Part shown: piece by piece, positions 1 to 11,619 of the stretch
Layout of the letters: every line of letters starts with the position of its first letter
How positions within the stretch are numbered: the first letter of the stretch is position 1
Assembly: GCF_943734655.1 (NCBI RefSeq)
Contig: NC_071355.1
Coordinates: 193,203,939 to 193,267,938 of the forward strand
Origin: Sabethes cyaneus
Lineage: Eukaryota; Arthropoda; Insecta; Diptera; Culicidae
DNA: 64,000 nucleotides
Direction: 5' to 3'
Translations under genes and position numbers: made by a program
The notes under the pieces: generated by a model
Seen by the model: the letters and a program-made list of their open reading frames with translations, nothing else
What the model was told of the DNA's origin: nothing
The model's database searches: none

Positions 1-1893
1 GCTAACAATTTACAAAGGCCATTGCATGATTCTTTAGCCAATTTATCAACTTTATCTTCACAGTTAGGTATAGAGTTTTCTGCAGACTAAATCAATAGTA
101 TTTTCTAGAAAACGTGAATCAGCACAGTTACGACTTCAACTGATGGATAAAACGATTTTTCAGGTTTTAGTACATAAATATCTTGGTCTTTGGTTTGACT
201 TCAAATGCCTTTGGAAATGTCATATAAGGTATTTGATTGAGAAATGTCACCAGAGAATCAATTTCCTTCGTACAGTAACCGAAACATGGAACCTCATTCA
301 GGAGACCTCATCAAACTTTACAAAACAACGATATTATCTGTTTTAGAATATGGTTGTTTCTGTTTTCGCTTCGCTGCAAACCTCCACATCATTAAGGGGG
401 CATAGTACTTTTTCAATTTAAAAAAATCGAATTTTTTTTATTGATTATTTCGAAAGATTAACATTTTGACCATACGTGTTTCAAGTCATTTCGATGAATT
501 CCAGAAATTGACAAAGTTACAGCTATTTGTACCGCGCATGTCTGGAGCGATTACACGGCGAATAAAAACTTCAACGTCATTTTTCTCGAAATCAGGTTTT
601 GAAAGTCGGTACCATAAATATCTCAAGAACGGCTCAAGCAATTCTCATGATTCTTTTTTTGTTTTAAAGCCAACAAAATTATCTAGTGTTTGACCCATCC
701 TTTTTTGATATTACAATTTTTGTATTTTTTAGAAATATTTAAAGTCAATTTTTTCGACTAAAAACGTTACTTTTATGTTTGAATGTCCGCCATTTTGTTA
801 TGCGTTCGAATTTTAAAAAAAGGATGGGTCAAACACGAGATAATTTAATATACTTTCATGTCGTTTTGGAATTTTTCAATTCGGATAAGCCCCCAGCACC
901 AATCCATGGTACCGTAAATCATGTTTTTTTTCGAATGATCATGTTCAAGGAGCCGTAGGGGAGAGGGGAAGAGGTTCACATATGCAAACAAAATTGTAAA
1001 TATTAGTATAAAGTGCAATGTTTTGAATGCAAAAAACCTGAATCGATTCGCTTTTCGCGTTATCGAGAAAAAAATATTTGAAATAAGGCAAAAGATATGG
1101 TGTAAAAAGTACTATGCCCCCTTAAGCTTGAGTGGATACAGTATCGTTGTTCACGTATCGCCTTAGTATGTATGCACTCAACCCACACCATGAGTTTAGG
1201 AGTATTAGCAGGGGTTCCCATTAAAAGACCGCTTTTGGAATCTTACCCCTCGTATTCTAATTAAATGCGAAGTTTCGAATCCATTGGTAATTGAAAATTT
1301 TGAAAGACTACTCGAGCTTCAGCCTCAAACTCGTTTTATGACAATTTATTACAACCAAGAGACTCAAAATATTAATCCTACATACTCCTCGAATTCCGCG
1401 AACTTACCAAATATTTACGATTCTACTGTATTTTTCGACACGTCGATGCTGGAAGATACTCGTAGTATTCCCAATCATTTACGCACACTACAAATCCCCC
1501 AAATATTTTGTAACAAATTCCAAAATATCAACAGCAGGTGCAATGAACGGTGAAATTTCTGAGAGACCTGTTGCCTTTAATGAATTTTTTTACTTCCTTG
1601 CATCAGAGGACATTAATCAATTGGCAAAATTCTTGGGATAATGATGATCTAGGAAGATGGTTACATTCTATTATTCCTAAAGTATCGACCAAACCGTGGT
1701 TCGGAGATTTGGATGCAAGTTGTGATTTTATTTGTATAATGCCTCGACTTATGTCGTCTAACACTATTGGTTCGAGGCACATCTACGTCGTTTTGGACTC
1801 TCAGAAAGTAATCTTTGTGCTTGTGGTGAGGGTTATCAGTTATCACGACATCGAACATGTAGTCAATGTTAACATGAGTAGTTGTTAGATAAC
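1..1893 (+). mobile_element. I/R1-group LINE relic, RT C-terminus plus RNase H tail, split by a MITE
   Basis: Translation of this stretch gives the end of a non-LTR reverse transcriptase followed by a degraded RNase H-type C-terminal part. Visible landmarks are FSRKR at about 105, KYLGLWFD at about 178, VLEYGCFCFR at about 341-370, and after the insertion HSTHTMSL, then LLELQPQTR at about 1310 and DLGRWLHSIIPKVST at about 1650-1690, with DIEHVV near 1850. The reading frame is broken by several stops and frameshifts, so this is a dead copy. It is open at the window edge and interrupted by the MITE at 396-1121. The RNase H-like tail argues for the I/R1/LOA side of LINEs rather than Jockey or CR1; the exact clade is inference. 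Confidence 0.75.
396..1121. mobile_element. TTAA-flanked MITE, copy 1 (726 bp, piggyBac-type)
   Basis: The ends are inverted repeats beginning GGGGGCATAGTACTTTTT (396-413, and its complement at 1104-1121), each flanked by TTAA (392-395 and 1122-1125). A four-base TTAA duplication is the signature of piggyBac-type transposition. Removing the element plus one TTAA restores a continuous LINE reading frame across the junction (…HIIK then LEWIQ…), so the insertion site is exact. The element has no transposase. A 75-codon open frame at 466-693 is also open in copy 2 but resembles nothing I recognise and is probably carried along by the youth of the copies. A second copy in opposite orientation is at 15346-16073. 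Confidence 0.88.
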
Positions 1894-3346
1894 AATGCTG
1901 TAAGTTGAAACGATGCGCTTAAAATTAAACAAGGCTTGCGCATATATAAGAAATTAAGCCTCAATTAGCGCTTGAATACTGTGTGATATCTGATAAAATA
2001 CAAACCATTAGTAGTTAGATTATTGGAAGTTAAAACAAAGGTTATTTTTACAGATTTTAACCATCAACAGAATAATTCTTTTGTGCAGATGTATGCTTTT
2101 TCTTATAAACCTGTAGATTTTTAAACTTCTAAAGGATAAACAATATTTGTTCAATCCGAGGATAATGTTTTTTTAACCATAATATTAAGCAATACCTACA
2201 TAGTCTTTCTGATTAATATCCAATATCTGCATTTTGAAATCCAAGCTAATAGCACTCACAAACTGTACATCGAATTTTTCTCCTGTACTCTGCACTAAGC
2301 TCGGTTCCTTTTAACCGTAACGAAAATAAAGTATCACCACACTGACGAGTTGTTCGATTTGTGTCAACTATGTCAACAAATTCTAGAAAAACCTAACAAC
2401 AAAACTTAACCACAGAAATATCACAGTGAACTACGTTCTGTTTCGCCGATCGGCTGGCTTGCTTGTTTGAAGGTGCACTGTTTGACCCGTTCCGAATTGG
2501 TTGGTATTAGATATTCCACCGAACTGAATTCGTACTCCGCAGACCGCAGACCGCTAGGATGATTGGCTCTAATTTTCCTACCCAGTTTACTTGGGGCAAC
2601 GCGCGCGTGATTCGGGCACAAACATTCCACGTCGAGCAGTGGAACAAAAATGATATGCACAACGCTTCCCGGCGCGCGGAGTCATTCATTCGCAGTGCTG
2701 GAAATGTGAATCGGGGGAAAAATAGCTTCGTGGGTAAAGCTAGCTGGCTGGCTAGCCAGCCATACCGTGGCTCCCATACAACTACACAGGTACCTACAAT
2801 TGCTGCGGGCTGTGTGCCTGCTGCAATACAGAAGAATGAGCACCGAACATTTTTCTTTTGGCTCGCGTTTGGCTTTGGCTTGAGTGTTTTCCACCGACCG
2901 ACCGGGGGCCGACCGGCCTCAACAACACGTCTTTCGCAGAGCGCGGCGAGGCAGCAGCGTGACTCTCCGTGTGCCGATCGATGGATCACGGATCGCATGC
3001 TCCTTATATGTTTTCGCGCACATTCTACACTGCTGTGGACAATGTTAATGATGGAGAGGGGTTTCTCGCTTGCTACAGGGAAGTTGACGTGTGGTTCAGG
3101 TTGGAAGGTATTAATATTTGCGGGTACAATCACGGATTAAATGGACATGTAGTAGGTACCTATTCCTGTAACGTATTTTAAAGTTCTAGAGGAAAATATA
3201 TGCAGAAAAATTTGGTGAAATTTGGTAAAAAAATATGGTGAGAAACTTTGACTGAAGTAAAAGGTAAAATTTTAAAGTCATTGTCGAACTCCCGTTTTAC
3301 ATCGATGGGTGAGAGATAAATCTAAATAAAAAACTTGGATTGTATG
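1894..3346. other. Unrecognised stretch; GC-richer core open on both strands
   Basis: No gene is recognised. Around 2420-3180 the base composition is visibly richer in G and C than the surroundings and both strands stay open for about 200 codons (2507-3133 minus, 2559-3140 plus). Neither translation has recognisable domains, hydrophobic segments or a family look. A small palindrome (gctagctggctggctagcc type) sits near 2740-2760. It could be a first exon or promoter of a gene lying outside the window, but nothing proves it. Confidence 0.3.
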
Positions 3347-3445
3347 AGAAGGCCGTAGCAACAGTTACCAACCATTTGAAAGCGTTGGGTTTCATCCAAA
3401 AGAAAGCAAATTGGATCAGACTCAGAGGGACCAAACCATTATGTT
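3347..3445 (+). pseudogene. Mariner/Tc1-type transposase scrap (HTH part)
   Basis: One frame reads VTNHLKALGFIQKKANWI, which resembles the second helix-turn-helix of mariner transposases, where the pattern is V-x-x-x-L-K-x-L-G-[FM]-I-x-K-x-x-x-W. A stop follows soon after and no DDD catalytic part could be found downstream. It is a short relic at best. Confidence 0.35.
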
Positions 3446-3548
3446 AAACTAACAAAGTTCTCCCAAACTATATCCGCAATTCTTTTAAACATACACCTCA
3501 ACTATTACCAAAAACGAATACTTTTCCCTAATTATAAACTCTTATAAA

Positions 3549-3616
3549 CGCTACTCTTATAACAGTCCCATGTGTTAGAAATTCCATAGTAAATGGGATT
3601 GTTTTGCAATTAGCGG
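3549..3616. mobile_element. Small hairpin MITE, copy 1 (CGCTACTC… family)
   Basis: A ~68 bp imperfect palindrome runs from CGCTACTCTTATAACAGTCC to its complement ending TTGCAATTAGCGG. The same hairpin, better preserved, is at 7357-7433, which shows it is a dispersed repeat and not a chance palindrome. It has no coding capacity. Confidence 0.6.
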
Positions 3617-5207
3617 TAATATATTTTTTACTAGAAAGTTCAAATCTTTAATTTCTGTGGCAACGTAAGAACTGATTTAAGATTGTTATTTTGTCTCGAC
3701 TTATACTGTTCATACTCGCATATGAGTCCCATATTGATTTTCACCATTTTTGAGTTAAGTGGTTAATTAATCTTCATTTTTAGTGTACTTTATTAAAACA
3801 TATTAAAAGTGACACGTTTAGAACAAAAAAAAGAAAAACAAAAAGTCACGTGGGCCCACATTAAAAGTACCCGCATAACAGCTCCATAATTTGACATTAT
3901 CATAACTTTGCTAATTTGCATCCAATTTAGACGGTATCTAGTTTTGATATACTTAAACATTTGGCCATCAAACGGTAACAGTTCCCGGCAATTTGCAATT
4001 ACTGCATTACAGTTAGACAACCCTGTTTCGAATTTATGTAGGGTAAGGAACGGATCAACCAGGGGTCGCCTATTTTAATCAGTTGAAAATAAATGAGTAT
4101 TTGTTCAGTATTTTGTTCACCACCTCACTACATAAGCACTGATTACAGCATTTCTAAAAGTAAAGACCCAACTTTCACATACCATATTGTAGCGGACAGG
4201 TGAACGCTTACGTCATTTGATGTCATAGTCACAAGCTTTAACCAGCTTATAATTTGGAACAAGTTTGCAATACATCTGTAAAGTTCAGGACAGCTTAAGA
4301 AAGCATGTTGGTGATCAAATTGTATTCGGGCAGATGAAAATTAGTTCCAGCACATTAATGTCTAATGTAAAAAATTGAAGGTTTAGCTTACTAATAGTGG
4401 CTTTCAATGGTAACAGCTTGAAGAACTAAAGTTAATAAGAAGATTGGTATGTCGATATCCCCTACTTACTCAACCCATCGCTTTTAATAAGGTGAAACAA
4501 CCAGTGATCTGCCTAAACTGCTTAAAATGGGTTCCCTACCCTATATCGTACAGATCTCTACTGTAAGCATTAAAGAGGAAATAGTACAGCGAAAGCCCTA
4601 AAACAACACAATGAGTCGTATGTCATCAACACGATATTACCTCTCTTGAAAAAATAATCTCCTATTTTAAGTGTGCCTGAGTGAGCAATCTGTTTGACTG
4701 TTAGTAAACTAAGTTATGGTGCAGAATATAATTTCCCAGGAATTTATTCAATTTATTTTTAAAGATTAAATTTATGTCAATAAGAGTGATACGAAACGAA
4801 GCAACTAACAAAGCGATGACATACAATTGAATTATGTTTCGAAGTCGTGCCGATTTCTATTTCAAATAACAAGCGAGATGCTATTACAAAGGTTTTTAAC
4901 TATATGTGGTGCCCACTTATGAATTTATCCTTTATATATAATTTTAATGCATTTATTGTCAGTTTAGTATTTTTCTGTCAAAGATTGAAGGTTGACAATA
5001 AAGTTAAGTCTACCGACCTAAATCTTCTGATTAACGAATATATTATGTGATCCTATGAGCAAACGTTACAGTTCCTAACAATCGATGTGAGTAATTCTCG
5101 TTGAAACGAGGCCACTACTGACACTAGGTCTTCAAATATTGCAACTTTTGCACTAAATTGGCTGCAAATGGTTTAAAAATGAGAATTCCACTTTTCATAC
5201 CTCGATA
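3617..5207. other. AT-rich stretch with nothing recognised
   Basis: I see no gene, RNA gene or repeat family here. Open frames are short (75 codons or fewer) and have no recognisable content. Confidence 0.4.
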
Positions 5208-5240
5208 CAGTGGACCCCTCGTTCGCCAAGAGGCCTAACC
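5208..5240. mobile_element. Possible pogo-type MITE end
   Basis: The string TACAGTGGACCCCTCGTTCG matches the left terminus of the better preserved element at 35360-35740 (CAGTGGACCCCCGTTCG), including the preceding TA. No matching right end was found nearby, so it is a lone terminus or chance similarity. Confidence 0.35.
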
Positions 5241-6149
5241 GTTTCAAACAAAGTTGAATTTTCAGTAAACCTCGCAATACTAGCAACAACTAACAAATTC
5301 GCAATAAAACAACTAGCAATTCGCAATAAAACAATTAACAAATTGCCCTGTGCTGTAAAGATGAACAAAGCTTTCGAATGGAGTAAAAAAATTTTTTTAT
5401 ACTTGTTTCAGCTATATGAATAATTATATACGATAATATCCGATTATGCCCGGCTCGCTCCGTGCTGCTATATGATTCTGTGCTGAATATCGTTTGTGTG
5501 TCAGTTACTGTCATTATATACGACAGAAAATCAACTTGGGCGCACTTTATTAAGCATTAGTTATGATTCCGAGTATATTAAGAGATATTTCCGATAATTT
5601 TTGTACTTTGTTATACGAGTTGGTGCTGGCTGGACAATGGCATTGACTGAATAAAACAACCAGTAATCTGTAGCAAGTTCCATAATTTTCAAACAATTAT
5701 TGTGATATTTCCAAAATTTGTTATGAAACAAACTACAAACGACAACCGTGTAAAGAGGAGCGATAGGACTTTTAAACAAAGTGAAAATAAAAATTGGTGG
5801 CCATCTTGGATTCGGCCGCCATGTCGGATTTAATCAAAAAATCGCTATTTTCGCCAACCGATTTTAGCTCGGAAAGCTGAGAAAAAATCCTACAAGAAAC
5901 ATTCATTAAATTAGATGTGTAATGGCATTAAGGCCATTGCAAATAATTTTAAAAGTTTTTGTCACTCCTCCCCTCCTTGGAAATTGGCTTGAAAAATGGG
6001 GGGACAAAAAAATAATTTGTAGGATGAGTTATTTTTTTCATGAAATCAATTGACTGTGGGTTCTACAGCCTGAAAAACTCGAAAAATGAGTGATCGGCCG
6101 AACAATTTTTTTTTGTTTTTGTCTTTTTTCGTAGATGTTTACATGGAAA
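5241..6149. other. Unrecognised repeat-like stretch
   Basis: No gene is recognised. A short tandem duplication (acaaattcgcaataaaacaa type) is at about 5285-5340. The text around 5920-6080 looks like dispersed-repeat sequence that leads into the hammerhead-like motif at 6155-6206, but no termini could be fixed. Confidence 0.3.
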
Positions 6150-6154
6150 ATAAT

Positions 6155-6206
6155 AACGTATATACGTAGAAGCCCTGATGAAGATCCAAATCCGGGTCGA
6201 AACGTT
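6155..6206 (+). ncRNA. Candidate hammerhead-ribozyme-like motif
   Basis: The conserved core CTGATGA (6175-6181) is followed by a 5-bp stem II, GATCC (6183-6187) with GGGTC (6194-6198, one G-U pair), and then GAA (6199-6201). Stem III would pair ACGTT (6202-6206) with AACGT upstream (6155-6159), placing U16.1 opposite A15.1 and an A at the cleavage position 6160. This is the order stem III - stem I - core - stem II - GAA - stem III. Stem I between 6161 and 6174 is weak, which is the main doubt. Hammerheads of this kind are known from Penelope-like elements and small retroposons of insects. Confidence 0.38.
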
Positions 6207-6572
6207 GGCGTAAAAAGGCAAATATAACGTCTACTAAAATTTAATGACTGAACGGCCAAAATCCCAATCATTCGAATAACGTATATATTACAAGCAAGAA
6301 TATTTGGTTTCAGATTTTGATTTTGCAATCTTTTCCGCTTATTTTGATACTAAATTTGTAATGATCCGACCATGGGAAGTGGTCGAAAAACGATCATACA
6401 CATAAGCCTACCAGTGCGGTGTGGAACAACTTCGGCGGAATAAAACGCCGCTCCTAGAAAACCACGACTTTCAAACTTTATGTACCTTTTTCTCAGAAAC
6501 TACACAACGTATTGGAACAAACTTTTTTTTTGTTTTGTTGGTAGTAGCTTGGCAAAGACTTTTATAACTTTT

Positions 6573-6692
6573 CAGTTTCGTAAACAAAACACAGCTAGAG
6601 AAAAAAGAAAAAGAAGACAAAATTTTATTTTTTCAGGCATCTATTTTTCTTCTTTTTCGTTTTTCCCAAGCTGTGTTTTGTTTACGAAACTG
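6573..6692. repeat. Perfect 24-bp inverted repeat enclosing purine/pyrimidine arms (palindromic MITE)
   Basis: The arm starting CAGTTTCGTAAACAAAACAC at 6573 is repeated exactly as its reverse complement ending at 6692 (24 bp), with imperfectly complementary A/G-rich and T/C-rich sequence between them. This is a foldback MITE-like structure without coding capacity. Confidence 0.65.
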
Positions 6693-6849
6693 TGGCAGCC
6701 CCCCGCAGAAACCACTACTATTTAGGGGCATGCATTTTTCTTGGTTTACTGACTAGTAGGGATTATCCCTTAGTTGAGTCCTAACGAGCGGCAGCGAGTA
6801 AGGACAGCATATACCCAACATTTGTGCAGACTGAAGGCCGTGATTATTT

Positions 6850-7012
6850 TCGGCCGAATATGACGTTCGGCCATTCGAGTTTCAGCCTTTTGTGATTCGG
6901 CCATTCGTGATTCGGTCATTTGTGATTCGGCCGTTCGTGATTCGGCCATTAGATATATTATGCCTATTTGTTATTTCGGCCATTTGTGTTTCGGCCATTC
7001 GTAGGTAATCCC
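6850..7012. repeat. Minisatellite of the CGGCCATTCGTGATT type
   Basis: About ten degenerate units of roughly 15 bp containing TTCGGCCATT and GTGATTCGGCC follow each other. It directly abuts the RTE endonuclease fragment that begins at about 7013. Confidence 0.75.
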
Positions 7013-8280
7013 ATCATACACCTGCTCCAGCTGCGCGTAGAACGCCTCCTTCTCGTCATCGGGTCTACCTTCATGAGGGCAGTGCACATTGATGATACTG
7101 TAATTGAAGAAACGGCCCTTAATCCGCAACTTGAGTGAGATGAATTTATTTTGTGTCATTTCTTTTATATCATTTCTCAAGAAATACTCGTCGTTATTTT
7201 AACCGTGGCAACCCATGGCTTATACGCCTACGACACTCTCCGCTTTCCGTTTGTACTTCGCCAAAAATAGTCCGCAACACTTTTCGTTCAAATACGGCAA
7301 GTGCAAGTATGTTCTCCGTAAGCAAAGTTACTGTTTCAAGTGAGTAGACGAATACACTGCCACTACTCGCATAACAGTCCCATTTTCTATGGAGTTTCCT
7401 ATATAAATGGGACTGTTATGCGAGTAGCGGCAGCACACGTCATATTAGTTTTCTGTACATCGCCTGCTTTGGACGGAAGCGTATGCTCCTTAATCGAAGC
7501 GTCTTGCGGTGGAAAAAGTAGACTCGATTTGCAGCTAAACTCATTAACCATTCCCAGTGCATCGCCGTCAATAGCCACTGACGTGGGAGACGCACGTTGT
7601 TTTTTTCTGGAACCTCTTCCTACCATATATTTGGTTTTTAAACGCATTAATTTGTAACACAATCTTCCTAGCCGTTTTTAGTCTGTCGTAAATTGCCTCC
7701 GTCGTTCCAAGGTTTCTAGTAATGTCTAATGTCGAGGTCGTCTACGCAGGCTACGAGTTGGCTACTTTTACGGAAGATCGTTCTTCTCGTTTCGATGCTC
7801 AGTCGCCGGAACACACCTACAATATCGATATTCATCCGCTTACCGCAACCCTCTGCGCGATTCGAAGATACTCAAGAGTGCCTTCGAAACACATCACTCA
7901 CTCCAGGGTAACTTTGAACAGCCGCGTCAGTTTGTCCAGTTTGTCGTGTTTGATTATATCGCAGGATGCCATGAAATCCACGAATATATGATGCATGGGT
8001 ACGTTGTATTGCGAACATTTCTGGAGGATTTTTTGGAGCGTGCAAATTTGATTCGCAGTAGCACAGGCCTCCGTAAGGCCGGCTTGATACCGCCCTACGA
8101 ATTCTCTTAGAACTGGGGATAGATGACGTAACGAAATCTGATAGAGCACCTTGTAGGTGGCGTTGACCAGCGTAGTGCTGCGGAAATTACAGCAATCTAG
8201 CCGAACGCCCTTTTTGTAGATGGGACTAACCACACCTTCCACGTACTCCTCCGGTAGTTTCTCTTCCTACCAACCCCTTA
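7013..8280 (-). mobile_element. RTE-clade LINE relic (copy 3), rearranged
   Basis: On the minus strand 7013-7180 encodes an endonuclease piece (FNYSIINVHCPHEGRPDDEK), 7190-7350 a C-terminal piece, and 7440-8280 the palm of a reverse transcriptase (PIYKKG…CNFR, YQAGL, PMHHIFVDF) followed by KTKYMVGRGSR and VVNEF-type C-terminal sequence. The endonuclease fragment lies on the wrong side of the RT, so two broken copies or an internal rearrangement are present. Many stops and frameshifts make it non-functional. A hairpin MITE (7357-7433) sits inside. The endonuclease and RT match the RTE/JAM1-like type also seen at 31.3-35.3 kb. Confidence 0.8.
7357..7433. mobile_element. Small hairpin MITE, copy 2 (CTACTCGCATAACAGTCCCAT family)
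   Basis: CTACTCGCATAACAGTCCCA and its reverse complement face each other across a short loop, giving a near-perfect ~77 bp hairpin. It interrupts the RTE C-terminal region. The related copy is at 3549-3616. Confidence 0.75.
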
Positions 8281-10768
8281 TATTATCCAGTGAAGTTCCG
8301 TTGCTAACTGTTCTTGGCCAAAATACCAAAAACAAAATACCATGCGTCTTCATTATATTATTGCAAAATTTCTTACATGTTCTGCAAAAATGTTAAGCTT
8401 TTAGGAAAAAAATAAAAAAGCGCTCTAAGCGCCAAAGAGTCGAAAATTTTCCAATAAAAAAACAATAGATACATATGCAATGCTTATAAATAAGGCCAAT
8501 GTATTGACAATCTACAGCAGTTTTATTGCATCTATAAAAAATGAACCTTAAAGACCGAAAAAAACGCAATAAACAACAATCACAACACAACACAAAATAC
8601 TATAAACCAATCAAAACCGTAAACCTAGTTTCAATGTGCTATTTTCGATCGAACGACAAAAGACAGTTACATATTTTAAACCCCCAAATTAGAGACAGCA
8701 GCTTTTACTGCCGTCTCCGCTATTGTACGCCAGGTACCAGCAGAACCCGTCGAGGTTGAGTGAGCATGAGAGGTCGAGATCATCCACGAAACACAATAAA
8801 CTGCTCATTCAAATTAATAACAATTTTTCCTTTCACATCTTTCGCATCGGACCAACACAACGCGACGAGGTGGCTTGACTTCCGGTTGACTAAAATGCGT
8901 CGGGTCGTGCTAAAGACGGCAATAAGCGGAATAAAATTGACAACTGAGCAAGTAGAAAATTGGAACTCTGGCACAGGTAAGCGTCACGCCGGTTGATCTC
9001 ATAACAAAAAAAATCCAAACTACCGTAAAATAGTCTGGATTTGATCCCACAGTAGCGGCTGGAATGAACTAAATTGATTAGTTGAACTTAGTTTTAGATT
9101 CTGCAAAAAAAAAACCTTTCGTATTGGTAAACATGTACTATTTTTTAATAACAAACAATAACATGCGGTAAATTAGCTGCAAAACAAAAGCAAAATGACA
9201 CGTTGTACTGTAACCAGATCACCATCACTGCAGGGCGAAACTTTCCTGGGACGTGATGTTATTGAAACGAATCGTTTTGCTTCAAATGTTCTTGCTAATG
9301 GGTGCTGCGTTTGCAGCGTATTTTTAATTGACAAAATTACTGAATGCTTTTTTCTTTAATTCTTGCTTCCATTGTGGGATTTTTAAGTCTATTCGACATG
9401 CGGATGGTCGGTAATTTAGTTGAATTGTTACAGTTCAGATTGCTATCTTCCACTCCGCGTTTGCTGTTTCAAACTATTCTATCACGAACCAGATCCAAAC
9501 GAATGAGCTGGGAACGAAGCGAAATACGCTATAACTTGTCTGTTAAAATGTCAGAAGCAATAATTTTACTCTGGTGCTTGTTTCGGTGGGATCAGCCATT
9601 ACAGAGGAAAATGCTTTTTGCCCCGATCGTTACCGCGCGCTGGCTGGCCAGAGTTCGTCACCATTCTGTAGTGTAATTACATAACTGCTCTTTGGTTCTA
9701 TTTGGATCGCCTGTAGTTTTCGTTAGGTTCGTCGCTGTAGCGAACGAAATCTTTCGAGGCGTATGAGAAAAACTATCGAGATGGCATTTCAGACGAACGG
9801 AATGCCGTACCAATTTGAATCGTGAAAGGTTTCGCGTTTATGAGCAATGAACCCAACCTATACACGGCATAGGAATAACTAACCACCATGCTTGAGGTGT
9901 ACTTTTTCGAGAAGCATTGATTAAAGTTTGTTGCACGAAACCCGTGTACATACAGAACAGTTGCTGTGTGTTTCAAATTATGGCGGGAACACGTTCTTCC
10001 CCAACAATGGAACCCGCCCGGCGCTGTGGAAACAACTATGGTTACCGAGAATGGCATTGGTAAAAGTGTACGAAGAACGGCAGTTCTGCGATTAAACAAT
10101 TTTCGTGGCGGGGGCGCGTCCGAAAGTGCTGGCGCGGACTTTGGCTCGCAACGCGAGCATTCGGGCGGAAAATTATTCACGGTCGCTCTAGATTTATGGT
10201 CGACTGGCTGGCACCAGCTGCCCCGGGAAAGACTAATTTGGATACGCAGCTTAATTCTGGAATGAACTGGTTAAAGTCTACTCACACAATTTTGAAAAAC
10301 TACTGTTTCAATGGTTTAATTGATTCTGTTCTTCTCTGATGAATACGTTAAAAGATCATAGAAAAGTACTCAATTATATTGATCTAATGAATATAATTTT
10401 ATTTTATTCTCTAATATTATTTAATAGTAATCTCTAATAATTCTCTAAAATTCTAAAAGTTTTCATGAGTTTTTTTTTTCATTTGAAAAAATCCCAAACC
10501 GAATAGCGTTAGAAAATCTTGATGAAAAATCTTCACGCAAATATGAGTATCAAAACAGAATAGAAACAAGCAAAAAAAATGTTGAAACTCTGCCAGACGC
10601 TCCATTCCGCGGTCTATTTCATTGGTAATCAAAATAAAATTGATTTACTGCTTGAATGAAGTGCAGTCTCGGTTAGAGCATTATCGTTTTTTAATTTCTA
10701 GCGAATCGTTCGTTGTGCCATTTTTCGCAAAACTTGCAACCTTTTTCGATTGCTCATTTCCACGAGGT
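8281..10768. other. Unrecognised stretch
   Basis: No gene is recognised. Sequence around 9960-10260 is richer in G and C and stays open on both strands for about 100-135 codons, but the translations contain no recognisable family. A short palindrome (aaatccaaact…agtctggattt) lies near 9011-9043. Confidence 0.35.
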
Positions 10769-10836
10769 ATGCTAGCTCTGGTGCTGCTGGTGCTGGCGCT
10801 GGCCCTATTCAAACCATCAGATCCGTTAAGCACAAG
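10769..10836 (+). CDS. Possible first coding exon with a signal peptide (tentative)
   Basis: An ATG at 10769 with G at -3 opens a frame that reads MLALVLLVLALALF and then KPSDPLSTR, a classic short signal-peptide shape, and it runs straight into a consensus-like donor (AAG|GTAGGG, cut after 10836). No second exon could be assigned downstream, where the sequence is TE-derived, so any remainder would lie beyond a long intron. It may equally be chance. No function is proposed. Confidence 0.22.
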
Positions 10837-11619
10837 GTAGGGCATTAAGTAAGCTCATAGTTGCACTTCTGGTTGGGGTAGCTTTTTGCTCCAAGCATCT
10901 TATCGTGATCGAATCATGGGGTCTACGCAGGATGCTTGTACTCTGTCATGCTGGGCTCAAAGGTTTCTGCTGGTAAACGAACAGAAGTCGGTGTAGTAAT
11001 TATCGTGCTGTTTGTTTTGCTACTTATCTGCTGTTTTTTCAGCACAGGTTATATATAGCGCGTTCCTATTATTTCTAAAGATTGTTTTCAGCTGAATGTT
11101 GTTTGTTTTTTGTTACATTGTAGCAAACATAGTAATTAATCAATCACAAGAAAAAAATGAACGACTTAGAAAATTGAGCAGTTATGTGAATATCAAGAAA
11201 TGAGCACTGTTTTTCAGTCATTCGCTCAATGTAAATATTTCCTACTGTAACTGATCCACCCTACAGTAAATATTGCTTTGCTAGCGCAAGTTCATATGTC
11301 ATCAGAAATGGTCGAAATATTTACGAAATCACCAATGAATTTTTTTCATTAAAATTTAAAATAATTTAATTTGATTACTGCGAAAACAAAATATCATTTA
11401 TTTCTAGTCAAACATAAAAATACACGAGGGTCGCCCATTTGACATAATGCCAGGGCTGGACCATCTCAGTAAATGGTAATCGCTTTTATATGCTGCTGGC
11501 ACTGATGGCATTCCAGGGTCCATTCCGAAGTTTGCACTCGGGAATGTTACTTGATCCATTTATGCAATTATTCAACAGGTCACTGCAAGAGAGTAAATTT
11601 CCTGCAAACCCTTATTTAT
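10837..11619. other. Unrecognised AT-rich stretch
   Basis: Nothing recognisable was found on either strand. Confidence 0.35.

Noticed and set aside
466..693. 75-codon open frame conserved between the two TTAA MITE copies (also 15775-16002)
   Set aside because: Conservation follows from the high similarity of the whole young copies; the frame lacks any transposase feature.
2507..3140. Two overlapping open frames of 208 and 193 codons on opposite strands
   Set aside because: No domain, no bias toward a known family, and opposite-strand openness points to base composition; listed only as an unrecognised stretch.
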